Assembly (NCBI GenBank): GCA_028023455.1
Contig: JAQFVV010012510.1
Coordinates: 3,449,420 to 3,513,419, forward strand
Reading direction: 5' to 3'
DNA: 64,000 nucleotides
From: Epiperipatus broadwayi
Taxonomy: Eukaryota; Onychophora; Udeonychophora; Euonychophora; Peripatidae
Under the pieces are notes generated by a model that was given only the letters and a program-made list of their open reading frames with translations, had not been told where the DNA came from and did no database searches. Within the stretch, counting starts at the first letter, position 1. Each line of letters starts with the position of its first letter. Shown piece by piece: positions 36,301 to 51,300 of this stretch. The position numbers and the translations under genes were made by a program.

Positions 36301-39300
36301 TTTTCTCCTTTTCTTCACTAGAAGCATCATCGGCATTAAATCTTTTAATAAACTCTCCTATGATTTCCACATCAGTCTTAAAGTTAACATTAAGTTTTGA
36401 AAACTCATCCTTCAACTCATCAAGAGAGCGGAATTTTTTTTTTCCCACTTTCTCTTGTTTAGGGTCATCAGATTTAAGAGTTTTCAATGCATCTTTTAAT
36501 TCATCGTGAGTGAAATACTTGTGTTTTGTATTTATGCTAACTACTCTCTCACCTTCCTTCCAAAACTTGAATCCATCATCACCATCCATAAGTTTGGCTT
36601 CTTTAACACCTGTCTCAAGATTGATTCGTACATGAAGACCTTGAGGTATAGCCTGGCCTGAAAAATATGATTTTCTTTCAATTTTGTTATAAAACACAAA
36701 GAAATATATATAAAATATAAGTAATTTAGTCATAATGATTAGCATAAATTAATAATAGAATACTAAGAATTATATGATAATTTTCCATACTGTGGATATT
36801 TATTTTCATCCAAATATTTAAAAACTTGTTTATAACAAAAATTATCTTTAAATTTAGATTTACAAATCTTCAAAGATCATAATTATTTTAATAAATGCTA
36901 AATATATACTTGGCTTCTAAAAATTACATTCAAATTTTTTTGTAAACAAAAAAAATTTAATTGTATCTTTTTTTTTTTTAATCACAAAAAATCATTACTT
37001 TTTCAATGAAATAGATTCGTGTATATGTAACAATTCTTTACAAATCAAAAATTTCATTAATACCAATCAAAAGTTTCAATAATTCCAGTTATCCCAGGAT
37101 ATTAAAAGTAAAGTTAAAAAATAAATAAAAGGCAGAAATGAAAGAAATCTTCTACAATGTAATAAATTTTAAAATGTTTTTAAGGTGATTTAGATTGCTA
37201 TATTGATCTGTATTCCAAATTCCTGAAATCTAATATATCAATATTGATTAAACAGACAAATAACTGCATGAATGGTCAACTATCAATTTATAAATATATT
37301 CCTATAAACAAAAGTTTTAAATTAAAAAATATTTCTTTATATATATATATTTTTTGTATGTAATATTGTTTTATTAGTATAATAATCAATCTAAATAAAA
37401 GTGAAACAAACAACAAATTATATTTACAATTATTTAATTGTCAATCTGGCTTTCATCTCTTATTGAAACTTTTTCAAGATATAAAGTTTTATACATCACA
37501 TGACCTATTAATTACATTCACTCCACCTATTAGACATTATTTTATGTTCAATAATATAATTAACATTACACATATAAGTGACACAAAATAATAAAAAAAT
37601 AGAAATTAAAAAAAAAAAAACATAAAAAAAAAAAAATAATAATTCTAAACTAAAGGATATGTCATGAAACTTTATACATTCAGAAAAATTTAGATAGATG
37701 CATAAATGTAGTTAAAGCCCCAGCAAAATTAGGTGGAAAATGGACATTATTAGATAATTGGAAGATTTAAAAATTATGGTAAAAAAAAATCATGATTAGA
37801 AAGAGGGTTTATAAAAAGGGAGGGGGAGTAGCATATTTATTTATATAGTTTTAGAATTATTATTATTATTACTATAATTTTTAATGTATTTTTTATTTCT
37901 ATTTTTTGTTTTGTGTCATTTATTTATACATTTATATGTATAATGTTAATTATATTGTTGAACGTAAAATAATGTCTAATAGGTAGAGTAAATTTAGTAA
38001 AAGGTCTCAATAAGAGATGAAAGCCGGATTGATAATTAAATAATTGTAAATATAATTCATTGTTTGTTTCAATTTTATTTAGATTCATTATTATATTAAG
38101 TATATATCAATAACATTGTTGACAAATAATTATTTTTATATTGGATATTTGACCATTGTATATATTGTTTTATTAGATAGATTAAATAAAATTGTAACAA
38201 AATTTAAAAACAATCTCTTATAATTTTTAGTTATGCTTTCTGTTACAAAAAAAAATCCATTTGGTAATTAAAGTATCACCATGCTGAAAATGAGCTGCGA
38301 TACAGCAGTGAAAAGTAATATATGATTTATTTCTTATTTATATGGTCATATTAAGAAGTACTAAGAAAATATGAGTTAATTTTAGAGATAGAAAATATTC
38401 AATACTTTCATTGCGTTAGTTAAAAATAAACTTTTAAAAATATACATTTATATTCATATTACAAAAATAACAAAATTAGATTCCATATTTCAGAAATGTT
38501 GTATCAAGTTTTTAAATTACTCATCATTATTTAGCTATCAATATTTTATGTCGTATTGATGAATAAAAAATAAACGTAAAGCAATATTGTTCTTTTTTAG
38601 TATTTACAGGCTAAATACTGCTACAATATCCCCTTCATATTTCTTCATCATAGAATGGCATAAACTTTAAGAAGATTTCTGCAATACAAATTAATACAAA
38701 GATCTTTTCAACAGTTCTCCCAAAAAGAAATATGAAAAAATATTATTCATTAGGCTTGCCAATAGCCAAATGGTGAACGTTTAAATAGTTTTTCTTATTT
38801 GGTTTATCTACTAGCTAAAAATAAATATTCATTTGCCAAAGCAATAGTATAGTTGGCAGGGTTAACTAAGGAAAGGTTATTTGAATAACGAATGATCCTA
38901 AACCTAAATGGAATATGAAAACATTTTTTGTTTCATTCGTCCATCATATTCATGAATCCAAATCATGAATATAGCATGAGGATGGATATGCTATCACTAT
39001 CTTCACATAATCTATATCTTATGCTTACTGTCTGTTAAAACAGTAGCAACTGTCTTCATACAGTATTGCCACCCAGTGAAACCATACTAATCAATGAATG
39101 CTAGGTTTGTACATCAAAATTCCTATCAAGTGCTTAATCATCCTAAAAAGGTAAAAGATGGCTGCAAGAGGGTGGCATTAGATCCAAAGATCTAGATGTA
39201 TTCTCAGATCCGAAGCTCCTCACTGGTAAGGGCACAAAGTAGAAAGTGGTTTGACAATATTGTATGAGTAGGCACTAGATAGGGTTGTTTTGCGCAAACT

Positions 39301-42300
39301 TACTAATATCGATTAAATACTATGGCTTGCATTAGATGACCCTAATCTCCTACCACTATCTTCTCTAATAGTCAATTTAAAAAATATATAATTTCATTTT
39401 TCTGAAGATTTGTAGTGATGGCATTTGAAAATAAATAGAGATGAAATTTTTCTACAATCATTTAACAATTCAACTAAATGATGAAGCAGTTCAATATATA
39501 ACTACAAATATATATTTTTCTTTCTATTTTTATTTCATTCATCCACATACTACCCTATATTTTATTGATAGTACTAAAATGGCATGATTCCTGGATTGAT
39601 TCTTAGATGAAAAAATAAAAATTTAAAAAAAATCTCTCATTAATGATTAAATGTACATGATTTCATCAGCAACTGACTACACATATTTCTTAATTGACTA
39701 ACTTTGTAAAATGCTAAATAGAATAAGTGTGTGTTGTTTATTCACTAATGATGTAAAATAGTAATTACGTGTGTTTGAAGCCAATGAACATCACATGATC
39801 ATTTCCTATGCTTGCTCATAAATGTTATTAAAACAGGCAAAACTCTCTATATGTATTGCCATTCAGTGCAAGCCGGAGTAATCATTGAATACCAGAATGT
39901 TTGTGCATAAAATTCCCATCTAGTGCCTACTCATCCAATATCCCCAGACTAGTTTCTGGCTTGTGGCCTTCATCAGTGAGGAGCCTTGGATCTGAGAGCA
40001 CTGCATCTAGATCTTAGGATCTAATGCAACCCTCCAGCAACCACCTTTTATCTCAACTACAAAACTATTGAGTCTTAAATTGAAAACATTATAATATTTT
40101 CAATCCAAGCTCATTAACTTATATAGTCATATAGGTCTGAACATAATTCAGTATCTATACATTTTGGTGACTTTGGTTCTTTACTAACCACAGCCATCAC
40201 TATCCTATTAGCAAAATTGATTTTGAGCCCATAAACATCACATGATCACCATTTCTTATGCTAAAAAGAGTATTACATACCTCATTGCTGAATATCACTA
40301 TGAAAAACCTTTGAAGTATTCTCCTCTGGAAGCTATGCATTGATGCCAGCATCTAGTCTATGCTTGAAAGCAATTTTTGAACTCTTTTTTTTAGTTGGAA
40401 TGGCAATTAGAGCTCTTGATGTCACAAATTTCATTAAAATGGCTTCATTTCACTATTTCCTTTATCTTCAGATAATAAAAGTTATTGGGGGCAGATTAGG
40501 TTATTAGAAAGTGTTCCAATAGTGTTATAAATTATTGGTTAAAAATCCCCTCACAGACAGTGTCATATAATCTGTGCTATTACTTGCACACAAATTTCTC
40601 ATGACAAGATTTTCTTAACTGTTAGTCTTCTATACTTCTCACAGTTAGTAGTCAATTTTGATGTACTTATAGATGAATTTTTGCAATGTTTTCATCAACC
40701 CTGCTTGTTAGTAGCTGCTCTGATTTCTCTTCATTAATGATGCTTTTTCTCCCCTCAGAAAATCCATTTAATCTGTTTGTATACTCCCGTTTTTTTCATA
40801 GCATTATCTCATAAACTTGGATTAACACCTTTCTCATTTCACTTCCACTCTTGTAAAGTTCATCAAAAAATTTAATATTTGTAGTTCTAATTAAAGCTCG
40901 GATATTCTTGCAATAGCACACACAAACACATAACAATAAATGTTGAGCAAGATATCATCACACATCAACATGATGAACACAGCTGTGAGACACTGACATA
41001 CCAAAGTTATAGAACTTAACCCAGTTATATGTGCAATGTTGCCAAAGTAAGTCTTCAGTGACAGTTCGCAAACTTAATTGCCAGACCTCATACATATATA
41101 ATGATAGAATTATCTGAATGAAATAAATAATACATTGTCCTAATTCATCTCGCTTGTAAATGTATATCTATAAAATAGTTCACATAAGGAATCCAGAAAA
41201 ATCATACTGCAACAAAGACAAGATAGCATTAGATTACCAAGAAGTTCATAAAAATTAAATATACAAGGCGGCCAGTAAATAATATGAGTTGAGAAACTAT
41301 GGTAAATATTATGTTGGACATTATAAATAGTTTTTGGTGTGTGTATGGGGGGGAGGGGGTGTTTTACAATTTTTTCCAATATGTATTTTTTAATAATTTG
41401 TGTTATAAACTGGGATATATTTCTTTTAAGTTAAATGGTCCAAAAATATCTTACATAAATTAAGAACTCGTCTACCAGAAAAAGAGAAAATGCTACAGCA
41501 GCCCAGGAAAATGCAAGAAATATGTGAACCATGGCAAAGTTAAACCTAAAAAATCCTTGATCTCTCCAATCTAAACTGGGATTACAATTTGGATTATGAT
41601 GGCAGGTGAAAATATCAGTGGCATCCTCAGACCAGTTTTTGACTTTTGTTTTATCAATGAGACTCATGACTCAAAATTGAAAAATACAATTGTGCAATCA
41701 GTAATTCCATTTTACTTGGCAAACTAAAAACTTGGAATTCAAATCCGTCTAAGATTTTGAACCTAAATCAACCATAGATCTGAATCCAGTTCAGTAATCA
41801 TATATTTCATTACCTTCAATCTTCATTAACCAATATTAATAAAAATAATAAATCTCTTAATTCTCCAGTTCACACAATACAATAACACATCAAATATACT
41901 GACTTAACTGCAAAACCTTAGGGTAATTTGATAAGTTTTTAGCTTATCAGATAAAATGGAATTATAAAGTATCATTGAAAACATAATACGTATTTTTTTT
42001 CCAACTTTGAATTTTAAATCTCACTGATTAAGACTAAAGCCAAAAATTGGTCAGAGGATGAGATTTAAATGCTCTGCATAATCAGTGATTGTTTAAGCTT
42101 ATTATGGTAGATGGAAGGTCTCTTATCTTATCCCAATGGATCAAATTAAGAATTGAGTGATTTAAATGCAATTTATCCATTACTTTCAACACTTTTTAAC
42201 AAAAACCTTTTATTATATCTATATGCATACGCAATCTTATGTTTTGACTGTTCTGCAGTCTTCTTCAAAGACACACAATTTATCCACTACTTTGAACACT

Positions 42301-45300
42301 TTTTAGCAAAAATCTTTCATTGTATCTATATGCATTCACATATGCATACACAACCTTATGTTTTGACCATCCTGGTTCTGAAGAAGACTGCAGAACAGTC
42401 AAAACATAAGATTGTGTACAATAAAAGGTTTTTGCAAAAAAGTATTCAAAGTAGCAGCTAAACTGCATTTATATAAGATATTACAGCAAAATAAAGGAAG
42501 TGGTGAATTTGGTAATTAAATGATTTGCAGTGATTAAAGTGGAAATTATAAAGAAGAATTGTAATGGAGTGTTTTAATTAACTAACGATTTGTTTTCTTA
42601 CATGAGTTAATATAATTTTTTATGTGCATAAATATCAAAATTACCCATACTGAATTGAGCATTTATATAATGATATATCAATAATTTAATCCATAGTATT
42701 TTAAGCTAAATTTTTTTAGTTTGAGGGTTTCCAGTTGTAAATAATACATACCTACTACAAGTAATACTCTTCATATATCTGAATGCTCCACTCGGTCTTT
42801 TATTGAGAAAAGATTGTCCAAAACATGTTGGCTATTATAATATATAACGATCAGAAGCAACCTCATAACTCTATCTGCCATGCCAGGGCGCCACTAGGCT
42901 ATTTGAATCTGGAAGAGTTGTAAAATGGATGGAAGAGAATAATGTAGGGGGGGGAATGCAAGGAGGTTTTAGGTCAGATAGGCGTATAAGAGAGTTTTTG
43001 TTTGTAGTTACACAACTTATGGAGATGAGTAGGAATTCAGGTAGATTGTTATATATGAGTTTTATAGATATAGAGAAAGCATATGATAGAGTAAATAGAA
43101 ATAGATTATGGGTAAGGTTAGCCAATTTGGGAATGGATGAAGCTTTAGTAAATATTATTAAGAAATTATATAAAAATAATTATTATGCTTACCAATTAGG
43201 GGATATAGAATCAGTTAGAGTTAAAAATGGGGTAGGATTAAGGCAAGGATGCCCTATGTCACCGATTTTGTTTTTGTTGTTTTTGAGTGAAATGGAGAAA
43301 GCAATAGAAAGACTAGAAAGAGGAATAGAGATACCGTTAATAGGTGGCAAGGGAGTATATACTTTGTCGGGTCTTTTTTTCGCGGATATCTTTCTGTGTG
43401 CAGAAAGAAGAGAAGATATGGAAATTATGTTGAGGACATGTGCAAGGGTGGGTAAAGAGATGGGGATTAAATTTAGTGAAGAAAAATCAAATATAATGAT
43501 GGTTAACAATGGGGAAAGAGAAGATGTAGAATTTTTATTGGGGGATATAAAGTTAAGTATGGTTGATAGATATAGGTATTTGGGAATCATCTTATGTAAT
43601 CAGGAAAATTGCTTGGATGAATGGGAGAAAAAATTGATAAATGAAGCAAAGAAAAGAAAGGGTTTGGTAAAGAAACTCAACAGTATTTTCATATAATAAA
43701 TATGATGTAGCTAGAATTGTATGGAAGGGAGTTGCAGTAGCAGGGTTAACATATGGTAATGATGCATTATGTGTTAGTAAAAGGGTTTTACATTATTTAG
43801 AGAAAGTACAAAGGGAAGTAGGAAGACATGCATTAGATGCAGAGATGTGGACAGCAAAGGAGGCAATTCAAGGCGAAATGGGATGGTCAAGTTTTTATAT
43901 GAGAGATGCAAAAAGTAAAATGAAAATATTTGGTAGGTTGCAGTTTATGGATAGTAAGAGAATAGCCAAAATAGTGTTTAATTGGGTTATGAGTAAAGGG
44001 CAGGTAACAAGATGGGTGAGAAAGGTAATGCGGTATGCAAAAGATTTGGATAAAGAATTTATATCAGTATACTTGTATAAAAGGTGGGATGATTGTGTTA
44101 GAATTGTTGAGTGTTATAGTGGTAAGGAATGGGATAAAAGTATAGAAGCATTAATAAAAAATAGGGAGTTGGAGAGATGGAGAATTAGTATGGAGGGTAA
44201 GAAGAATTTAAATATATGTAGAAGTAAACAGAATATTGGATGTGAGTTAATTTATGATAATAGTAAGAAAAGTAGTTTATTGTTTAAGGCTTGAACGGGA
44301 TCTTTAGCAACAAGAGAATATACATGTAAATGGAAAACTGGGTGATTTAGTGTGCAAATTGTGTAAGGAAGGTATAGAAAATATTAGGCATCTGTTGATT
44401 GAATGTAAATGCTTGAAAGCAAAAAGGGTACAAATAATGAAGTTATGGGAGAATAGGTATGAACAAAGTGACTATACAGAAAGTGAGTTATTAGTTTTTT
44501 ATGCTGGGTTTGCGAAAAGATAAGGGGGATTTAGATATAAAGGCCATAGAGTTGACAAAGATTATGTTGTGGAAATGGGATGGGGCAGAATATGGGAGAC
44601 TTAGAATGGGGAATGGAAAATAAAGTGGCTAACAGGTTTATCTGGGCATAATTGCTGAGATATTCTTGACTTTGTTTAAGGAGAAGCCAAATACATCACA
44701 TCACATAGAAAAATTTATGAAGGCGGTAGATAGATATGGGTGAGGTTCATCTTTTATCTAACCGAAAGCCCCAGTAGCTAATTCTCGAGAAGCTAAGCTT
44801 GATATTATAGCTTTGTAAATTTACAATTTCTAATTGCTTGATTTTCAAAATATTAATAAAAAATATAAAATAAGTCACTGTCAAAACTAATTAAACAAAA
44901 CATTTTTTTATTATGCATACACATACATTACACAAAAATTCTGAAGATTGAATTAATTATTGAATATATTTAAGTTATATGCACAGATGGAATGAATTTA
45001 ACAGATTTACCACTATTTTACTATTTCGCTAAATGTAAATATGCTACATAGAATATGCATTTAAACTTAAACTCAAATCTGTTAACTCCAGGCCAAAAGT
45101 TCGCATCCAAACCAATGCTAGTTTACTGATGTACCGAGGTGATCAATGCAAAATGAGATTTAACATAAAATAATCATGCTGACAGGAATTTACATCTGTA
45201 GCAGGATATCATTAGAAAAATAATGATCCTTGTCCAGTACAGGAATGTGCGTCTGTCTGGGGAGGTAATCATCTGAAATATATTTGAAAAGGAATGCTCT

Positions 45301-48300
45301 ATAATGGGGGGGGGGATAACGGTCTGTGCTGGCTTACTGTCCTAACCAGAGCGTGAAAATTCAATGGCGTAGCAAATATGTCTACGACTATTGGCAATGC
45401 AATGGCTACTATTTTCGGGCCATGCATTCAGTTGGGTGATATACCCTGTATGTTAATGCAGCATAAGGGAATGAGAATCCAATGCACATCCCCAGATTAC
45501 ATTGATATAAAACACTCGTACATCCCACCAGCATTGATTCAACTATGAAACAATTAGCCCAAAAATAAATAACTTAAACTAACATAATCTTAAATGAATT
45601 TATGCAGCCATCTTAAATGAATTTATGCAGCCATTTACAACTATATTGGAATTGATTAATTTAACAAGAATGGAAATGATATTAGCAAAATATATTATTT
45701 ATAAAAATATTAATAAATAATTTAGAAGTTATTTAGTCAGACAAGAGATTACTTTTAGGAGTTAGGTGACATTTAGAATTAACACTTGAAAAGTTCGTAT
45801 TTTAGCTTAAAAGTTCAAATCTCATTTTAAAAAAAAGTTCCTACTTTCCGTAGCAGCATTTTATTGGAGTCCATTTTTGCGATCCTTGATGCATTACATC
45901 ACTTAGCTCAAAATTCTGTCCATCGTATATTAATATTATCAGTGGAGACGAATCCGTTGCTTGCCATTTTCCAGGAACAATCACTCTGGAGGCTGCTCAG
46001 TTGGTGTAAATACGGGAAAGAAAATTTATTGGGTGACCCCTACATTATGGAGATCCACAATACATGTATAAAATGTTTAATTAAAACAAGTAATCAGCAA
46101 GATAAAACTAGCAAAGTTTTATTTTTTATTTTTTATATTATTTCGAATTGTTTATCATTGAATTCCAGGGTCAAACTTGCCTGGCTTTGCACTGTTCTTA
46201 TTGGCAATAATAGTTTTTCTCTGCGGACCGTGTGTTCATTCGTATCGTTATTGGTTCGCTTTAGAGCAGGAACACCAAATTTTATTACTAATTTGTAACT
46301 GATCACTTATCTGAATTACAATTGGTTAAATGCCCCAAGGGTCTGTTTACTATTACATTATTACATTTTAGTAGAAAATAATTTCCATCCTACTGATTAA
46401 AAATAATTTTTAACAGAAAATAAATTAACAGCTTTTGTTATTTTCTTTTACATTCCTTGAAATACTTTTTTTTTTTTTTTTTATGAAAACAGGTTTATTT
46501 ATATCAGGTTTTATCAAGAGGTGTACAATTTATGAGCCAATATGCTATATATAAAAAAATAAATCAAATAAGAAAAAAAATATAGATATCAATGCTAATT
46601 GAAAATTTTCAGTTAGGTTAAAATTTCTTAAGAATCAGAAGATCTACCAGTCTTAATTCCCATGTGGTTTTGTAGGTCATTTCAGGTGCCAACCTCATGT
46701 CCTTGTCCCTCGTTGTCTTCAATATATTTATAAGAGTTTGCCAAGAATCAGTGCAAATGGTATCAGAGAAGTGAGCACCTAACAAGCCACATAGAATACG
46801 CATGCCTGACTACAGCAAATATGCCTACATTAATTGCATGCATTAACAAGCTGTCGTTTTTCTCTGAACAAAAAGTAAATTAGGTGTCTACATTGGTGCA
46901 ACATAGTATATTGATTGAAAATATGTACGATGGTGTCCTCTCCCCAATGGCATAATGAGCAAATAGGGTCTAAAAGATGAAAAACCCCTACTCTCCACCA
47001 GAAAGGAAGCGGTGGGAAGTGCATTAAGGTTAACCTTGATAAGAAAATGAAAGTTCTTCGCTCAAGCCGCCACCATTTAAAATTTTTTAATAAGGCCAAA
47101 GTTAGAAATGTTGAAGACTGTTCTATTGGGTGCATTGAGACAGTGAATTAGATTATATGCATCCCAATAGCATATTTTTGAAGGTTTTGATCCAGCAGGT
47201 GGTGCAGTAATTTTTGTAATGTCTTCAATTAATTCTGAAAGCCAAGAGATTTGACAAGATGGAGAAGTGTTAGTAGGACTTATTTCAAATTGAGGCACGA
47301 ATAACAGGAAAACTAAATTTAACTTGTGTAATAATTATATGAGCCTGGAGCCGAAGCATTTAAAGTGAATGTAATGCCAACCCATTTAATTTGGATGGTC
47401 TTTGAATTTTGTTGAGGCTAATTGCAACCATTTTACCCTTCCAGAAAAGTTGAGAACAAAGGGAATTGACACCATGAACAAATTTGCCAGTAAATTTCAC
47501 GAAATAGCATGAAATATCTGGGAAACAGCAACATGTTTAACAAAGCTACCTTCGCATAGAGTGACATGTACACCCTTGCAAAAAAATTGATGATCTTTGT
47601 GGCTGCTGTGGTAATCGAGTTTTCTGTGACTTTCTCCTAGCTGATGGAGAAAGATTAAACTGTAATCCCAGAAATTGCTGAGGCTTAGCTGAAAAAGAAG
47701 AATGGATACTGTTCCCCAAGAATAGCCGCCATGCAGAAGATTTGGCTAGATTAAAAGACAAATTAATCCTGAGTTGCAATAGTCTAGATATGAACTTGCG
47801 TGATAGTACAACAAAACCAGATCAGCCATGTAGGCAATGAAGTTAATATTTTTGTTTATTGATAGGATAAATAATCCAGGTAGGTTCGTTCAAAAGATTT
47901 CAGTAGTGGATTCATATATAGGATGAAGAGCAGGGCACTAAGAGAAGAGCTCTGTGGAATGGATTTCGTAGGTTTGAAATAGTCGGTGATTTTCCCATTT
48001 AATGAAATTGCAATCTGTCTATTGCTTATGAGATTGGAAATTATGTTTATAATCCCAGTCCAATCCGCCAAATTGGTTTGGATTTTCTGAACCTTCTGGT
48101 ATGGCCAAGAATCAGGTTAAAGAGACAGGATCTCCGCACTAGAAGAACCCTTCCTGGTGAACTGGAATTTTGAAATGGCATGTAGAACCTGTTCCTTAAG
48201 TTTTTCTTTAATTATTGATTCGATCAATTTTATTAATAAATGGTGTAATGGAAATAGGTCTAAGGTTTTCAAGACATGAAACATGTTGCATTTACGAAAC

Positions 48301-51300
48301 AGGACCATGGCTATTGGATAAAGGCTCACAATTTCTAGAAGCCTGGAGAATTCCGTAGATGATAGGAACCGAGAACGCCTCCAAGTGTTTAATCAAGAAT
48401 TTAGGAATTCCATGAAGACCTGGATGTGTTCTATCGATGGAGGCCAGCTTTGATCGCACATCGGCCTCCAAGCAGGGAACTAAGGGAAGAGACCTGCGGA
48501 ATGGATTTGGTAGGTTTAAAATAGTCGATTTTCCCCATTTAACGAAATAGCAATCTGTCTATTGTTTATGAGATTGGAAATTATGTTTATAATCCCAGTC
48601 CAATCCACCAAGAAGGGAGATAAGATGTTGAACTCTCATGGAATCGAACGCCCCAGCTATATCCAACTGGACTACTATTGGTTTGGATTTTCTGAACCTT
48701 CTGGTGTGGTCAACAATCAGGTTAAAGAGGCTTCCTGGTGAACTGGAATTTTGAAATGGCATGTAGAACCTGTTCCTGGATTTTATCTTTAACTATTGAT
48801 TTGATCCAATTTTATTAATAAATGGTGTAATGGAAATAGGTCTAAGGTTTTCAAGAGATGAGGGAAACATGTCGTTCTTAAGAAACAGAACCATGGCTAT
48901 TGGATAAAGGCCCTCAATTTCTAGAGGCCTGGAGACAAGAAGGTTAATAATTCCGTAGATGATAGGAACCAAGAACGCATCCAGGTGCTTAATCAAGAAT
49001 TTAGGAATCCCATGGATTCCTGGATATGTTTTATCTGATAGAGGCCAGCTTTGATTGCACATCAGACTCCAATATATCATGGATCTCAACATGCTGAGGA
49101 TTTAAGACACATCTGCCACTTTGCTCCGATAGAAATTTAGAATATGAATCATCAAGTTGTTTCCCATGAAGGTGCTATCCCCTACTCTAATCGCCGAGGG
49201 GGTTTTAGACCTGTTCTGGCAACATAGGTAATCCTTTAAAAAGTTGAGGTTTCGCTAGAAACAACTTTTATCTCTTGGTTGCCAGATAATCAATCAGTGT
49301 TTGTAGGTGGGTATCTGCATAAATTTGCCTCATTGTAATTATACATTGAACAGAGACAGGTGAAAATGGCATCTCTTTTAACATTTTGTTAATGTCTTCC
49401 AACCGATGTAGCAGGGCAGTCAGGCCTTTGTTTTGTTTTTTTTTTGTGTGTAGAATGCGATGAAATGGTAAGGATGTTTACAAATGCAAACAAACCCTCA
49501 GACAAATGAAGGGTGAGATAAATAGATATACGCTTCAGAGATGATTGCCTCTGGAGCGGAGGATTTGAGTAAAATTCTTAACATAGATTTCATCTGTGCA
49601 CAGGGCTGCGGTGGCAAATTCAATGATAGGGAAATCATGAAAGCATTATGGTCAGAGAAGGAAACCAGTTGCAGAGATGGATCCAGGTAAAAATATAATT
49701 CAGGAGAGTGATAAATTAAATCAATTAAGGTAGCAAACTGTCTAGTGTAGTACGAGCATGCGTCTGTCGGGAAGAAGCCCTGTGCACACATCAATCTGCA
49801 GATTAATAAATGTACAAATTTTGAATTGAAATGATCATAATTTAAATTGAAATCGTCTAATAACATGGTGAGGAATGGATTGACGTTTAGTGCAATATTA
49901 ATTATCTGGATAATTCTATGAATCAAGAAGTGTCTTTTTTGAGATATACATAGGCAATATTAAATTTGAATGAGTTGATCATGATAATGACAAAAATCAA
50001 GTTATCATTCAGAAAGTTCACTTTGAAACATTGGATTATTGATTTGAAGGGGATGAGTAATGTAACACCAGCAGCGGGATGGCTAGCAATGGAGTAATGA
50101 AGAGAATCAATTTTCTGTAATTTGGAAATGATTTCAGAGTTTGTATTAAAGTTTAGCCTAGTTTCGGTAAAACAAACCCAAGTGAGGAGAAAAAAGACTC
50201 ATCCAGTGAGAGATGGCATCCACTCTCTTGACGGAATTAATGCCCGCAAACAAGTTTCATAAAAAAGTTCACAAATTATCAAAGGAGCAACTGGCAAATT
50301 AAAGAATTTGAGTCAGGGAGTTGTCGCAAAAGAGGTCCTATTAGTTGTTAGAGACAACAATCATGTCTGTCCCATCTAAAAAGTTAAATCTTTGAACCTG
50401 ATCAAATGTAACATTAATTTGCTGTATTTCAAGTCAATCATGCTCACAAAAATCTGTTATCACATCTGTATGATCAGAATTTTCATTGATTTTTGCTTTA
50501 GCATCTAAAGTTTGAGGACTATTTAAGAACAGTTCTTGGTTGTTAGATTTTAATTTCTTACCTTTACTCTTGGAAACACCCCACTCATTATCTAAGGAAC
50601 TTTTCCCAGATCAGATGTTTCAAAAGGATGCAGGGAGGTTGATGATAATCTTATTCTTCTATCCCACCTTTTGGATTTGGGTCTTGGCATGGATGAGTCC
50701 TCAAATCTGACTCGGTGCCGAATGAAATAACCTTGGTGTCATACCCTATCAGTTCTGGATTTAAAATACCTGATAATTTTGTTAAAACAGGTTGAATTGA
50801 CAAGAGCAGATCAGAATTTTGAAACTGAAAGGGTTCAAGAATCTGCATTCCCTCTATCTTGTTGAGTTCTGCGTGGCCCAATAGAAGAAGATTCGCAGAT
50901 TGAGATGGTTAAGGTTTATCATGATTGAGAAAAGCCATCTGCTTGTCGGGTTAAGCCACACCATATTTGTAAAACTTAAACTTTCTGAGCTTGTATTTAT
51001 TACAAATCCTGTTTGGGCAATCCCTAAACCAAATGTATATGGAGGTGACCGAAGAAACACTGTGGTGGTATGCCCCGAAAGAATATTATAAGCAGGGCCG
51101 ACTCGGCTCAGTGAATCATAAGTATCGCTGTTGGTGAAATATCTTTTGATAAAGAAATTGTAAAAAAACGGAATTAGTCAGGATAGGCACGCCAGCCCTT
51201 TTTTCCAGAATGTAATCGAACCCTAAACTGTATTATAGTGCTTCAGAAATCTTTGCAAATCAGCTTGGCCGAAGTTCAAGTAACAATTCCTGATATGGCC

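Larger units (their letters stand above)
42890..44705 (+). mobile_element. 5'-truncated non-LTR retrotransposon
   Basis: It holds the reverse transcriptase, thumb and C-terminal zinc-finger region of one LINE, in antisense to SIL1. The element runs to a 3' end with CATCACATCACAT near 44694. A second 3' fragment of the family is at 5775-6420. Codon use is GG- and GTA-rich compared with the flanks, so this copy is younger than most elements in the window. The clade was not assigned. Confidence 0.85.

Noticed and set aside
43189-43590. 133-codon minus-strand ORF
   Set aside because: It is the antisense shadow of the LINE reverse transcriptase frame, which has clear RT motifs.
46618-47298. Separate small genes on the minus strand
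   Set aside because: They are 3' pieces of the poly-A-tailed LINE, in order with its RT and zinc-like C-terminus.
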